Shown: piece by piece, positions 1 through 7,777 of the stretch | How the letters are laid out: every line of letters starts with the position of its first letter | How positions within the stretch are numbered: position 1 is the stretch's first letter | Source of the DNA: Isosphaeraceae bacterium | Lineage (GTDB): Bacteria; Planctomycetota; Planctomycetia; Isosphaerales; Isosphaeraceae | Assembly (NCBI GenBank): GCA_031291845.1 | Contig: JARLIH010000368.1 | Coordinates: forward strand, 1 to 41,038 | Reading direction: 5' to 3' | DNA length: 41,038 nt | Position numbers and translations under genes: made by a program | Notes under the pieces: model-generated | Seen by the model: only the letters and a program-made list of their open reading frames with translations | Database searches by the model: none | What the model was told of the DNA's origin: nothing

Positions 1-488
1 GCCGGCGCCAGGTTCGCGTTTGCGTTCACGATCGCCTCCGCGATCCACTCGGGCAGCCGCGCGACGTAGTCGCGGTCCGGACTCGACCCGAGCGCTCCCA
101 TGCAGGCCGGGGCCGTGTGGGTGTGCGTCGCCGAGACAAGCATCCGGTCCTCGGGAATGCCGGTCTTGTCGCGGGCAAGGCTCTTCGCCCGGTCGATGAG
201 GTCGCGCGGCATCATGCAACTGTCAACCACGACGATCGCTAGTCTCGTCGCGCCGTCGTCGACGACCACGGCACGCGCGTACAAGCGGTCACGGACCACA
301 TCCGCCTTCTGCTCGAGAAAGCCACCGTTGACGATCGCCGGCAGCGAACGCGGTGACACGTCGACCTCGGCCGCCCCGGCTCGCAACGTCTTTTCCGCGG
401 CCCCCGCGGAGGTTTCGCAGACGCAAACAAGCCCAGCGAGGCCAAACATCAACCATTGGAACCTGGACCACAAGACGCGTCGCTTCAT
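1..488 (-). CDS. Neutral/alkaline ceramidase-like secreted hydrolase, N-terminal part
   Basis: The gene runs leftwards off the window, so only about 162 N-terminal residues are visible. A signal peptide (MKRRVLWSR, then a hydrophobic stretch ending near AGA) is followed by GAAEVDVSP, the opening strand typical of the neutral ceramidase N-terminal domain. Further on come a DRLYARAVVVDDG segment and the motif VSATHTHTAP. In the known family this His-x-His segment helps bind the active-site zinc of enzymes that hydrolyse the amide bond of ceramides. Planctomycetes have many such ceramidase-domain proteins and their substrates are mostly unknown. The start is ATG 488-486, preceded by a GGGGA ribosome-binding site. 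It overlaps the upstream gene's TGA stop as ATGA, so translation is probably coupled. The family call is good; the substrate is not supported. Confidence 0.85.
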   Translation of the reverse strand, partial: MKRRVLWSRFQWLMFGLAGLVCVCETSAGAAEKTLRAGAAEVDVSPRSLPAIVNGGFLEQKADVVRDRLYARAVVVDDGATRLAIVVVDSCMMPRDLIDRAKSLARDKTGIPEDRMLVSATHTHTAPACMGALGSSPDRDYVARLPEWIAEAIVNANANLAP

Positions 489-1522
489 CGATTCCCCTTT
501 TTCTGACGTGCCGTACCATCCGCTCCGAGCGTTGCGACCCGGCGAGCGATTGTGCCCAGGTCGACGATGGAAGCGCGCTCACCCGCCGCGCGGACCATGT
601 CGCAAACCAAGTCGACGGTCTTAAACTCGGGGTCCGCGACAACCAGGCAGGAGGGGTGGGCCAGCAAGTCGAAGACGGCTCGGTGCTCGATGGCCCAGCC
701 CACGCCGAGGCGCACGGCTTCGAGAAAGGCGTCGAGCCCCCACCGGCCCGTGCGGAACGCCGAGACATCGCTGATCGGGCTCATCGGGACTTCGACCAGA
801 CCCGAAGGATAGACAAAAGGCTGCGCCTCCCGCTGCGCGGATACGATGCCGGCAAGAACGTCCTTGTCCGGAGGCTGTCCAGGCTTGCTGTGCGGGTGCA
901 CGGGGTACTTGCTGCTCACCCAGCGGAAGCCGAGCTTCAGGAGCAGTGCCTGCACCTCCGGGTGAGCGGCCAGCCCGTCTGTAAAGCCGCCGGGTGTGCG
1001 AAAGCCGTCGGCCGTGATGCCGGCCCGTTGCTTCAAGGCCCGGTTCGTGAGGCGAATGTTCTCCTCGACGACGTCCAGGGGGTCTCTGCCTTCGACGAGC
1101 CACGGGGCGCGCTGAAAGCGGAACTGGAGATCCTCCAGCCGTTTGGCCCGCACGTTAACATGATCGTACGTATGATTGCCGACGGGGTGTCCCTGATCGG
1201 CGATCGTGCGAAGCCACCCGACATCCTCCTGCTCCATGGTCCGTCCAACGGCGAAAAAATGGACGATCCCGCCGCTTGCTTTCACCCGCCGCGCGGCCTC
1301 CACGGCATAGCGCTTCGTGTCGGTGTCGAGGTTCCCCTTCTCGTAGTTCCAGTGGGTCTGGTCCCTCGTGGGGTACTGGGCGCTCATCTCGAGGTCGAGA
1401 GAAATTGCGATCAACGCGCGGTCCGACGCGGGGGCTGCGCCGGGAAGGGTCGCCCCGGCGGCCAGGGCCAGGCCCGAGGCGAGGACGTCGCGTCGCGTGG
1501 AGGTCCAGCGGCCAGGATGCAT
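485..1522 (-). CDS. Tat-exported polysaccharide deacetylase-like (NodB homology) protein
   Basis: This 345-residue protein opens with a Tat-like signal (STRRDVLASG, residues 8-16, then a hydrophobic stretch to APAS). It then shows a NodB-type fold: SLDLEMS at 41-47 in the place of the usual TFDDG motif, the metal-binding HTYDH at 117-121, a GFRTPGGF motif, and LLAHPS near the C-terminus. The family removes N- or O-acetyl groups from glycans with a divalent metal. The DLE variant of motif 1 is not the textbook DD, so substrate and activity are uncertain. The chosen ATG has GAGG six bases upstream. The gene lies 8 bp after the isochorismatase-like gene and overlaps the ceramidase-like gene by four bases, so the three are almost certainly co-transcribed. 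The fold call is firm; the glycan substrate is unknown. Confidence 0.85.
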   Translation of the reverse strand: MHPGRWTSTRRDVLASGLALAAGATLPGAAPASDRALIAISLDLEMSAQYPTRDQTHWNYEKGNLDTDTKRYAVEAARRVKASGGIVHFFAVGRTMEQEDVGWLRTIADQGHPVGNHTYDHVNVRAKRLEDLQFRFQRAPWLVEGRDPLDVVEENIRLTNRALKQRAGITADGFRTPGGFTDGLAAHPEVQALLLKLGFRWVSSKYPVHPHSKPGQPPDKDVLAGIVSAQREAQPFVYPSGLVEVPMSPISDVSAFRTGRWGLDAFLEAVRLGVGWAIEHRAVFDLLAHPSCLVVADPEFKTVDLVCDMVRAAGERASIVDLGTIARRVATLGADGTARQKKGNR

Positions 1523-1530
1523 CGTTCACC

Positions 1531-2628
1531 TCAAGGAGTCGGGCGGATCCAGGAGGCCTGGGTGATGAAAAGGTTCAGCGCGGCGAACGACACGGCCGTC
1601 GTGGTGGAGAACCGCGGGGTCGGGTGCGCCGGGAACGTGGCAATGGTGGCGTCACCGACGAGGAACACGTCGAAATCGGGCGCGAGGTTCTTGTAGCCCG
1701 CCGTCGTCGAACAGACGCACATATCGGTGTTGTAGCCGGTCAGGAGGACGTGCCGCACCCCCTGCTTCTTGAGGAAGTCGCGCAGCGCGGGATAGCCTTC
1801 TGCATCGTAGATCGCCACGTCCTTCGGAGCCACGTCGATCGTCTTCATCACGGGAATCGGCAACTGCCAGAAACCGGGCGCGTCGTAGGAGGGACCAGCG
1901 TCCAGTCCCGGAAACTGCTTGAAATAGCCGATCGTCGGCGTTTCCGCGGAGACCGCGACTGACGCGGGCAACACATGGCCCTTGTACGAGAAGCTCTTCA
2001 GCTTCGCCGCAAGCTCGGCCTGTCCCCGCTCGCGGTCCGCCTTGGTGGGCTCAGCGCGGAACGATCTGTAGATCTTCTTGCGGATCGGGTCTTCATTGCC
2101 GGGCAGGCTGAATGCAACGACGGCGACCTTTGGCCGCAGGCGTTTCAACAGCGGGTCGATAACCTGCCCCCCGTGCTCCAGCACCATCCGGTTCTTGGCC
2201 GGCGTGCACTGAAACGCGACCCCCGCGGGCTCGGGCGTGTTCCACCCCTGGCCGTCGTCGATGCCCCAAGGATGAACGACGATCACCGCGGTGCGATCAG
2301 CGCGGAGGCGGTTTGGCACTTCGATGATGCCCCGGGCGTTGTACGAGAACCGCCAGGCGCGAACTTCCAGGTCCGCCTGCGGGTCGTCAACCAGCACGGG
2401 GGCTTCGAACCGCTCGGTCTCGCGGATCGGTTCGACGAACTGCGGGTAATCCGCCAGCAGCGGTCGGGGATTGGCGATCCGGGTCAGGCGGTTCTCGTAG
2501 ACCCGTGTGCCTTCCTCACCGGCCTGGGCGCCCCCGGCAGGTAAGAGCAGCAGCGAGAGCATGGACGCCGTCGCTCGCACTCGTTTCGTCGTGGCGAGCA
2601 TTTGTCGGAGTTGGTCAAGCCTGGTCAC
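1531..2628 (-). CDS. Secreted isochorismatase-like cysteine hydrolase
   Basis: The 365-residue product has a signal peptide ending near GGAQA (about residue 36). The rest matches the isochorismatase-like cysteine hydrolase fold: a first strand AVIVVHPWGIDDGQ carrying the likely catalytic Asp, and the signature TGYNTDMCVCSTTAGY, whose first Cys (about residue 304) fits the catalytic nucleophile. The second Cys two residues on is unusual. Known family members cleave isochorismate, nicotinamide or N-carbamoyl amides; nothing here selects among them, and secretion argues against isochorismate. I chose the GTG at 2628-2626 because GGAGAG stands six bases upstream; the in-frame ATG at 2601 lacks such a site. 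It lies 38 bp after the large fusion gene and 8 bp before the deacetylase gene. Confidence 0.8.
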   Translation of the reverse strand: MTRLDQLRQMLATTKRVRATASMLSLLLLPAGGAQAGEEGTRVYENRLTRIANPRPLLADYPQFVEPIRETERFEAPVLVDDPQADLEVRAWRFSYNARGIIEVPNRLRADRTAVIVVHPWGIDDGQGWNTPEPAGVAFQCTPAKNRMVLEHGGQVIDPLLKRLRPKVAVVAFSLPGNEDPIRKKIYRSFRAEPTKADRERGQAELAAKLKSFSYKGHVLPASVAVSAETPTIGYFKQFPGLDAGPSYDAPGFWQLPIPVMKTIDVAPKDVAIYDAEGYPALRDFLKKQGVRHVLLTGYNTDMCVCSTTAGYKNLAPDFDVFLVGDATIATFPAHPTPRFSTTTAVSFAALNLFITQASWIRPTP

Positions 2629-2666
2629 AGGTGTCTCTCCTGGATCATCTCTTGTTCTTGTGGCGA

Positions 2667-5600
2667 CTAGTCCTTGCGATTGACCGGCTCGATGAGCCCC
2701 GGCTCGGTGCCGACGTCGAGCGGCTGCTCGCTGGCAGGTGTCTGGGCCTGCGACGACCGAAGAAACGCGATCAAGTCTGCCATTTCCGGCTTGTTGACCT
2801 TCGTTTCGAGGCCTTCGGGCATGAGCGACTTTCCCGTCGCAACGATCTGGTCGACATTCGTGCGCAGGATCGTATCCGACTTTCCCTCGTCGCGCTGGAG
2901 GGTGATCGTCGTGTCCGACTGGGCGGAGAGAAGCCCATTGTAGATGCGCCCGTCACGGTCAGCGACCTGGTACTGGACGTAGTTCGGCAAAACGTTCCGG
3001 TTGGGGTCCAGGATGTGAATCAGGAGCGTGTCGGAGTCGCGCGCGGCCGACGACGTCAGGTCGGGGCCAACCGCCCGGCCGAAGTCGCCGATCTTGTGAC
3101 ACGCCGCGCACTCGCGCCGAAACACGGCCTGCCCGCGCCCGGCGTCTCCGGCAAGCTCGAGTGACGACTGGTAGTCCGTCAGCACCTGTTGCCGCGATGC
3201 GTTGACGGCCGTGAGAAGCCGGCGTGCCTCGTTGCGGATGGCCTCGTCGCGGTGATCCACCAATTGCGACCGGCGAACCGGGTCGAGCTGCGCAGCGCTC
3301 GCCTGCCCCCGCGCCACCGCCTGCAAGAAAGCGCGCGTGCCGTCGGTCCGGCTCAGGAGCGTTTCGATCGCCTGTGTCCTCACCGCCGGAGTGTATTCTT
3401 TCCACCCGTTCATCACGATGCCCGCGACGTCGCTATCCGCATAACCCGCCAGCGCCTGGAGAACAGCGACCTGGACCGGTTCAGGCTGCCGAGGGTCGAG
3501 CAATCCCTCCAGGACCGCGCCGCTCTTTGCGAATGAAAAACACGCCAGGAGCCTGATCGCGGCTTGCCGGGCAACCACCGGCGCCGAGGCGTTCGCGGCC
3601 GTCCGGCGCGACTCCTCGGCGACCGACTGGACCAGCCTGAGTGCCGCGCCGGGACCGGCAGCCAGCGTATCGAGCCGCCCCCCCGAAGTCTGGAGTGCCG
3701 CGCCGATGGCCAGCACGAGCCGATCGCGGAGTGCGAATGGAACGGCTTCTCGCGATGCGGCGTCAATGGCTTCGAGCACCCGTGCAACTTCCTCGGGACG
3801 CTTGCGGCTGCCGACAACCGACGCGAGACTGACCAGGAATTCGCCCCCCTCGGGCCTCGCCGCAAAGGCGCGGTCCCCGACCAGTTCGTTGAACAGCACG
3901 TCCGCAAGCTTGCGTGAGGAGCTCAGAATGGCCGTGCGAATCCACGGGTCGGCCGCCGACGTTCGCGCGATCTGAGCGAGCGCGGGGACCGCCCGCTCTT
4001 CTGGTGCCTCACCCAGCGTGAAGGCAAGTTGGAACCGCACGGTGGCGTCGTTCGAGTCCAGAGCGAGCACCTTGTCCCAGAGGCGCCGATCGTCGCGTCG
4101 GGTCTCCGCGAGTTGCAGGGCATGGCCGAGGACATGCGGCGACCGGTCGTCGAGTGCATGCTGGAGGTCATCACTAGTGAGCGCGCCGAGGCCCTCCAGC
4201 GACCAGAGCGCATGGATTCTGCTTTCGGGCCGAGAGCTGTCACGCAGCAGACGACGGAGCGGACCCACGGCGGCGGCATCCTGCCGTTCGAGCAGCAGGC
4301 GGTGCGCCGTGTCACGCCACCAGCCGTGCGGGCTCTCGAGTGCGGCGACCAGCTCCGTCGTGGTTGCGCGTGCGAGCCGCGGCGGGCCGGGATATTGAAA
4401 ACCCGCTGGTGCGATGCGGTAGATTCTGCCGCGATCGCGGCCGCTTGTCAGATCCAGATATTTGACAACATCGTTGGGGATGTGGATCGATTCCAGGATC
4501 TCCCGGCACATGTCCAGCACGTACAGCGTGCCGTCGGGCGCGTTCACGAAGTTGACCGGCCGGAACCACACGTCGGGAGAACGGACGAACTCGGTTCCCT
4601 CATCGGCCCGGCTCGACGTGAAGGTCACCCCGCTGGGCGCAAGCCGACGCCGGTGCACGAGGTTGTTCTGCGCATCGCCCACGAACACGTTGCCGTAATA
4701 TTCGGGCGGATAGGCGCCGCCGCGATAGATGGTGACCCCGGCCGCGGCATCGACGACGTGATGACTCGCGCCGGCGGCCGTGGCGGCCCGGGCATTGTGG
4801 GCGATCCGCCGGCTCGACCGGATCTGCCGCCACCGTTCGATCGGGCTGATCCTGAAGATCGGGACAGGCGGAACGGCAAGGTTCTCAATGGTGCGCGGCA
4901 CCGCCAGGTACGGGTTCCGCACCAGGTAGTGCTGTGGCAACACGACGTGGAGGAGCGGCTGCGACTCGCTGCAGACGAACCGGTTGCCCCAGTCGTCGAA
5001 CGTGTTGCCGAACTGCACCGTGCCGGTGATCGCCTCGAAGGTCTCCGTGCGTGGGTCGAAGCGGAAGTCGCGACCGTCGACGGCGATCGGTTCGGCGTCG
5101 GGCCGGTCCGCATGTCGCACGGAGCCGCCGTTGCCGGCAGTCGAACCGTAGATCTTGTGGTCGAGGCCCCACTGAAGGTTGTTCAGCATCGCCTGCTGGT
5201 TCTTGGTGCCGAAGCCGGTAAACACCTTGCGCCGCACGTCGGCCCTGCGGTCGCCGTCGGTGTCCTTCAAGTACCAGATGTCGGGCGGGGCCGCGACGAA
5301 CACGCCCCCCTTCCACGGGGCGATGCCCGCGGCCCAGAGGAGGCGGTCGGCGAACACGTGTCCCTCGTCGAACCGGCCGTCGCCGTCCTTATCGACCAGC
5401 AGCCGGACGCTGCCGAGCGGCTCCTTCCCCGGCAGTGGCTTGTACGGATAGTCGCGCATCTCGGCGACGTAGAGGTTTCCGTCTTCGTCGAACGCCGCGG
5501 CAACGGGGCTGTTGACCAGCGGCTCGTGGGCGACGAGCTCCATGCGAAAGCCCCGCACCGTTTCAAAGGTCCGTAATGCTTCCTCGATGGGTTTCGGGGG

Positions 5601-7412
5601 GACAGGCTTGAGGAACGCGCGGAGCTCTTCCTCGGTATGCGTCCGGCGGCCGAGGTCGTCAAGGCGCGCACCGTCCTGGAGGACATCCGAGGGATGCCCC
5701 GTTGAAGAGGCACCGCCGGCCTCGCGAATCTTCAGCAGGATATCGCGCGACTTTTCATAGTACGCGATGACTCGCGCCTTTTCCGGGAACGTCCGCGCCT
5801 TGTGGACCGCGATCTGCGCGTCCAGCCGCTGCACCCAGACGTCGAGCGACGCGCGCTCGTAAGGGGCCTTGCCGTCGACGTCGACAAACACCGGGTTCGT
5901 GTGCGATTCCGCATCGGGCGTACCCAGTCGCGACAGCGAGAACGCTCGCGCGGCGATCCAACCGGATCGGTCCAGCGCCACCGGCTGGCTCAGCTCGACC
6001 CACTCCCCCTGCCCTTCGGTCGCGGAGACGACCTTCTCCGCAAGAACGCGGCCGTTGACCACGACCTGCACGTTCGTCACCGGTGTCACTTCACTTCGCA
6101 CGCGGACTCGTGCCCGCACGCGGTGGGGTCCCGGTCCGCTCTTGGCAATCCTGTCACCGGGCTTCTGCCCGTCGACTTCCAACAGCAGAAGGGGCCCCGT
6201 CGTGACGAAACTACGACCTGCCGTGGCCCCGCGAAGCCAGCCCTCAACGCCGGGTGCCTGATCGGCATGAACATAGGTGATACAATCCGCCAGTTTCCGG
6301 CACGCGGGAAAGTCGCAGGCGCCGACCGTGGGAATGCGAAAGCCGCAGTTGAGCATGCGATACCAGTCGCTCAGGCCGATCCCGCGGTAGACGCCGAACT
6401 GGAGCAACTCCACCGCGTCGATGTTATCTTGCACGACGTCTGCGTAGATCTCCTGGGCGTAGCCGCCGTGCGCATAGAACGAAACTCCCCCAGCGCTTCG
6501 GGCCCGGCGGGCGATGTCGCCGTAGAGCGGCCAGTTGTTGGCGTTGAGCGACTCCCCCTTCCGCACGAGCTCATCGAGCAAGAAGAGGTTCATGTGGCCG
6601 TAGGTTGCGTTGCGGTATTCTTGCCCCGAGATCAGTTGCGTGTCGCCGCGGGACCGGATCGACGCCTTGCCGAGCCCTCGTCGCTGGGGCGACGCGAGCT
6701 TGTCCATCGCGCCGGTGTACGGCCCGGCCGGCTCGTTGTAGGCGAGGGTCGTCCCGTAGCGCACACCTTCGGCGTCGAGCAGGTCGAAGATTCTTCGGTC
6801 ATCCGCGTCGCTCTCGCGCGGAAAATGGAGGTGCGCATCGCCCGAATAGTAAGAGAGAGCGGCCATCGGCGCTTCGGGTCGAAGGATCATCTCCACGCGT
6901 TGCGCAGCGCCCTTCTCCAGCGTGACGACCATTGACACCGGCCGGTACTCGAGCCCTTTCCACACTTCGATGCGGACGGGGCCTGCCGGCACGGCGACGT
7001 CGGCCTCACCGGCGCAATAGAAGAACCGCCCGAAGTACCGAATCGGCGCCTTCTCAGGCCGATTGCCCCAGCCTTTGGGGAACTGGCCCGTCATGCTGTA
7101 CGGCTTGAGCGGGTTGTCCTTGGGCTCGTAGTAATTGCCGTCCGGCCCGATGACGTTCACACGGCACGGCGTCGGCTTGCCGGTCGGGGCGTCCTTGACC
7201 ACGAGCGTCAGGTGCGCGGCATCAGCGCCGGCCACCTGCGCGGGGACGCCGGGCTTGTCGAACCCCGGAGGGGTGAAGATCAAGGCTTCGTCGGCGGCGG
7301 TCGAGGGCTTGAGCGTATACTCGACGACCGGTGTGTCGGGTGCCCCCGCCCAAGCGTTCGCGGGCGAGGCAAAGGCGATGAACAACACAAAGTTCAAGCA
7401 TGTGATATTCAT
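2667..7412 (-). CDS. PHP (CehA/McbA-like) hydrolase + PVC beta-propeller + HEAT + c-type cytochrome fusion
   Basis: This 1581-residue exported protein begins with a signal peptide (MNITCLNFVLFIAFAS to about residue 22). Residues about 185-440 look like a PHP metallohydrolase of the CehA/McbA type: GDAHLHF with His194 and His196, GQEYRN, FYAHGGY and VGACDFP. From about 617 to 1010 comes a propeller of the planctomycete membrane-bound dehydrogenase-like type (FDEDGNLYVAEMRDYP, KDTDGDRRADV, GNVFVGDAQNNL). Helical HEAT-like repeats follow to about 1400. The C-terminus is the Planctomycete/Verrucomicrobium heme-binding domain with CAACH near 1435 and a later SLMPEG that may supply the axial Met. 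The longer frame upstream (to 7610) is Arg/Pro-rich and lacks an export signal, so I start at ATG 7412-7410; no clear ribosome-binding site is visible. It is first in a four-gene run. Substrate and electron acceptor are unknown. Confidence 0.85.
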   Translation of the reverse strand: MNITCLNFVLFIAFASPANAWAGAPDTPVVEYTLKPSTAADEALIFTPPGFDKPGVPAQVAGADAAHLTLVVKDAPTGKPTPCRVNVIGPDGNYYEPKDNPLKPYSMTGQFPKGWGNRPEKAPIRYFGRFFYCAGEADVAVPAGPVRIEVWKGLEYRPVSMVVTLEKGAAQRVEMILRPEAPMAALSYYSGDAHLHFPRESDADDRRIFDLLDAEGVRYGTTLAYNEPAGPYTGAMDKLASPQRRGLGKASIRSRGDTQLISGQEYRNATYGHMNLFLLDELVRKGESLNANNWPLYGDIARRARSAGGVSFYAHGGYAQEIYADVVQDNIDAVELLQFGVYRGIGLSDWYRMLNCGFRIPTVGACDFPACRKLADCITYVHADQAPGVEGWLRGATAGRSFVTTGPLLLLEVDGQKPGDRIAKSGPGPHRVRARVRVRSEVTPVTNVQVVVNGRVLAEKVVSATEGQGEWVELSQPVALDRSGWIAARAFSLSRLGTPDAESHTNPVFVDVDGKAPYERASLDVWVQRLDAQIAVHKARTFPEKARVIAYYEKSRDILLKIREAGGASSTGHPSDVLQDGARLDDLGRRTHTEEELRAFLKPVPPKPIEEALRTFETVRGFRMELVAHEPLVNSPVAAAFDEDGNLYVAEMRDYPYKPLPGKEPLGSVRLLVDKDGDGRFDEGHVFADRLLWAAGIAPWKGGVFVAAPPDIWYLKDTDGDRRADVRRKVFTGFGTKNQQAMLNNLQWGLDHKIYGSTAGNGGSVRHADRPDAEPIAVDGRDFRFDPRTETFEAITGTVQFGNTFDDWGNRFVCSESQPLLHVVLPQHYLVRNPYLAVPRTIENLAVPPVPIFRISPIERWRQIRSSRRIAHNARAATAAGASHHVVDAAAGVTIYRGGAYPPEYYGNVFVGDAQNNLVHRRRLAPSGVTFTSSRADEGTEFVRSPDVWFRPVNFVNAPDGTLYVLDMCREILESIHIPNDVVKYLDLTSGRDRGRIYRIAPAGFQYPGPPRLARATTTELVAALESPHGWWRDTAHRLLLERQDAAAVGPLRRLLRDSSRPESRIHALWSLEGLGALTSDDLQHALDDRSPHVLGHALQLAETRRDDRRLWDKVLALDSNDATVRFQLAFTLGEAPEERAVPALAQIARTSAADPWIRTAILSSSRKLADVLFNELVGDRAFAARPEGGEFLVSLASVVGSRKRPEEVARVLEAIDAASREAVPFALRDRLVLAIGAALQTSGGRLDTLAAGPGAALRLVQSVAEESRRTAANASAPVVARQAAIRLLACFSFAKSGAVLEGLLDPRQPEPVQVAVLQALAGYADSDVAGIVMNGWKEYTPAVRTQAIETLLSRTDGTRAFLQAVARGQASAAQLDPVRRSQLVDHRDEAIRNEARRLLTAVNASRQQVLTDYQSSLELAGDAGRGQAVFRRECAACHKIGDFGRAVGPDLTSSAARDSDTLLIHILDPNRNVLPNYVQYQVADRDGRIYNGLLSAQSDTTITLQRDEGKSDTILRTNVDQIVATGKSLMPEGLETKVNKPEMADLIAFLRSSQAQTPASEQPLDVGTEPGLIEPVNRKD

Positions 7413-7777
7413 CGCCCGCCCGTTGGCGCGCCAAGACAGGTGGGTCCTGGGGTCGCTGGGGTGGGACGGCCGGTGTCTTCCCACGGGGTGAACCACCGCC
7501 CCGGCCCGTCGACCACGCCCGTCGAAGACTCCGGGCGTGCCACCCCTATTCAGCAGCGGCGCACCAACGGCCGGGCGCTTCCAAACGATTCCTGCGCGAG
7601 TGGAGTTCATGGCGGGCTACCTTGCGGAGCGGAACGAGCGGGAAGGCACCGAACGAAACGGCAGGATGCTTACGAGGGAACGAGTATATTCGTCTTTCAA
7701 TCGTAACAGATCAACGCCCATGCTCTGGAAGCTGGTCGCAGGGAGGCAACCGGGCCGCCGCGCGAGAGACGGGGCCG
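7413..7777. other. Intergenic region, 365 bp, with a short palindrome and a dispersed hairpin
   Basis: I see no gene here; the frames crossing it are Arg/Pro-rich and lack family features. It holds a perfect 12-bp palindrome TTGGCGCGCCAA at 7423-7434, about 10 bp before the start of the fusion gene, and a hairpin at 7514-7539 listed separately. On the minus strand an AT-richer patch near 7680-7715 (TTGATC, then AATATA 18 bases on) could be a weak promoter for the minus-strand gene run, but the match is poor. Confidence 0.5.
7514..7539. repeat. Dispersed palindromic repeat, copy 1 (CACGCCCG hairpin)
   Basis: Arms CACGCCCG (7514-7521) and CGGGCGTG (7532-7539) enclose a ten-base loop containing TCGAAGACTC. 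On the opposite strand this reads CACGCCCGGAGTCTTCGA, and a closely matching copy stands at 39831-39858, over 32 kb away. That suggests a dispersed intergenic element rather than a chance hairpin. Confidence 0.5.

Noticed and set aside
4029..5576. 515-residue plus-strand open frame opposite the propeller region
   Set aside because: Antisense shadow with no recognisable motif.
7413..7610. 66-residue N-terminal extension of the PHP/propeller fusion
   Set aside because: The extension is Arg/Pro-rich and would bury the signal peptide beginning at ATG 7412.
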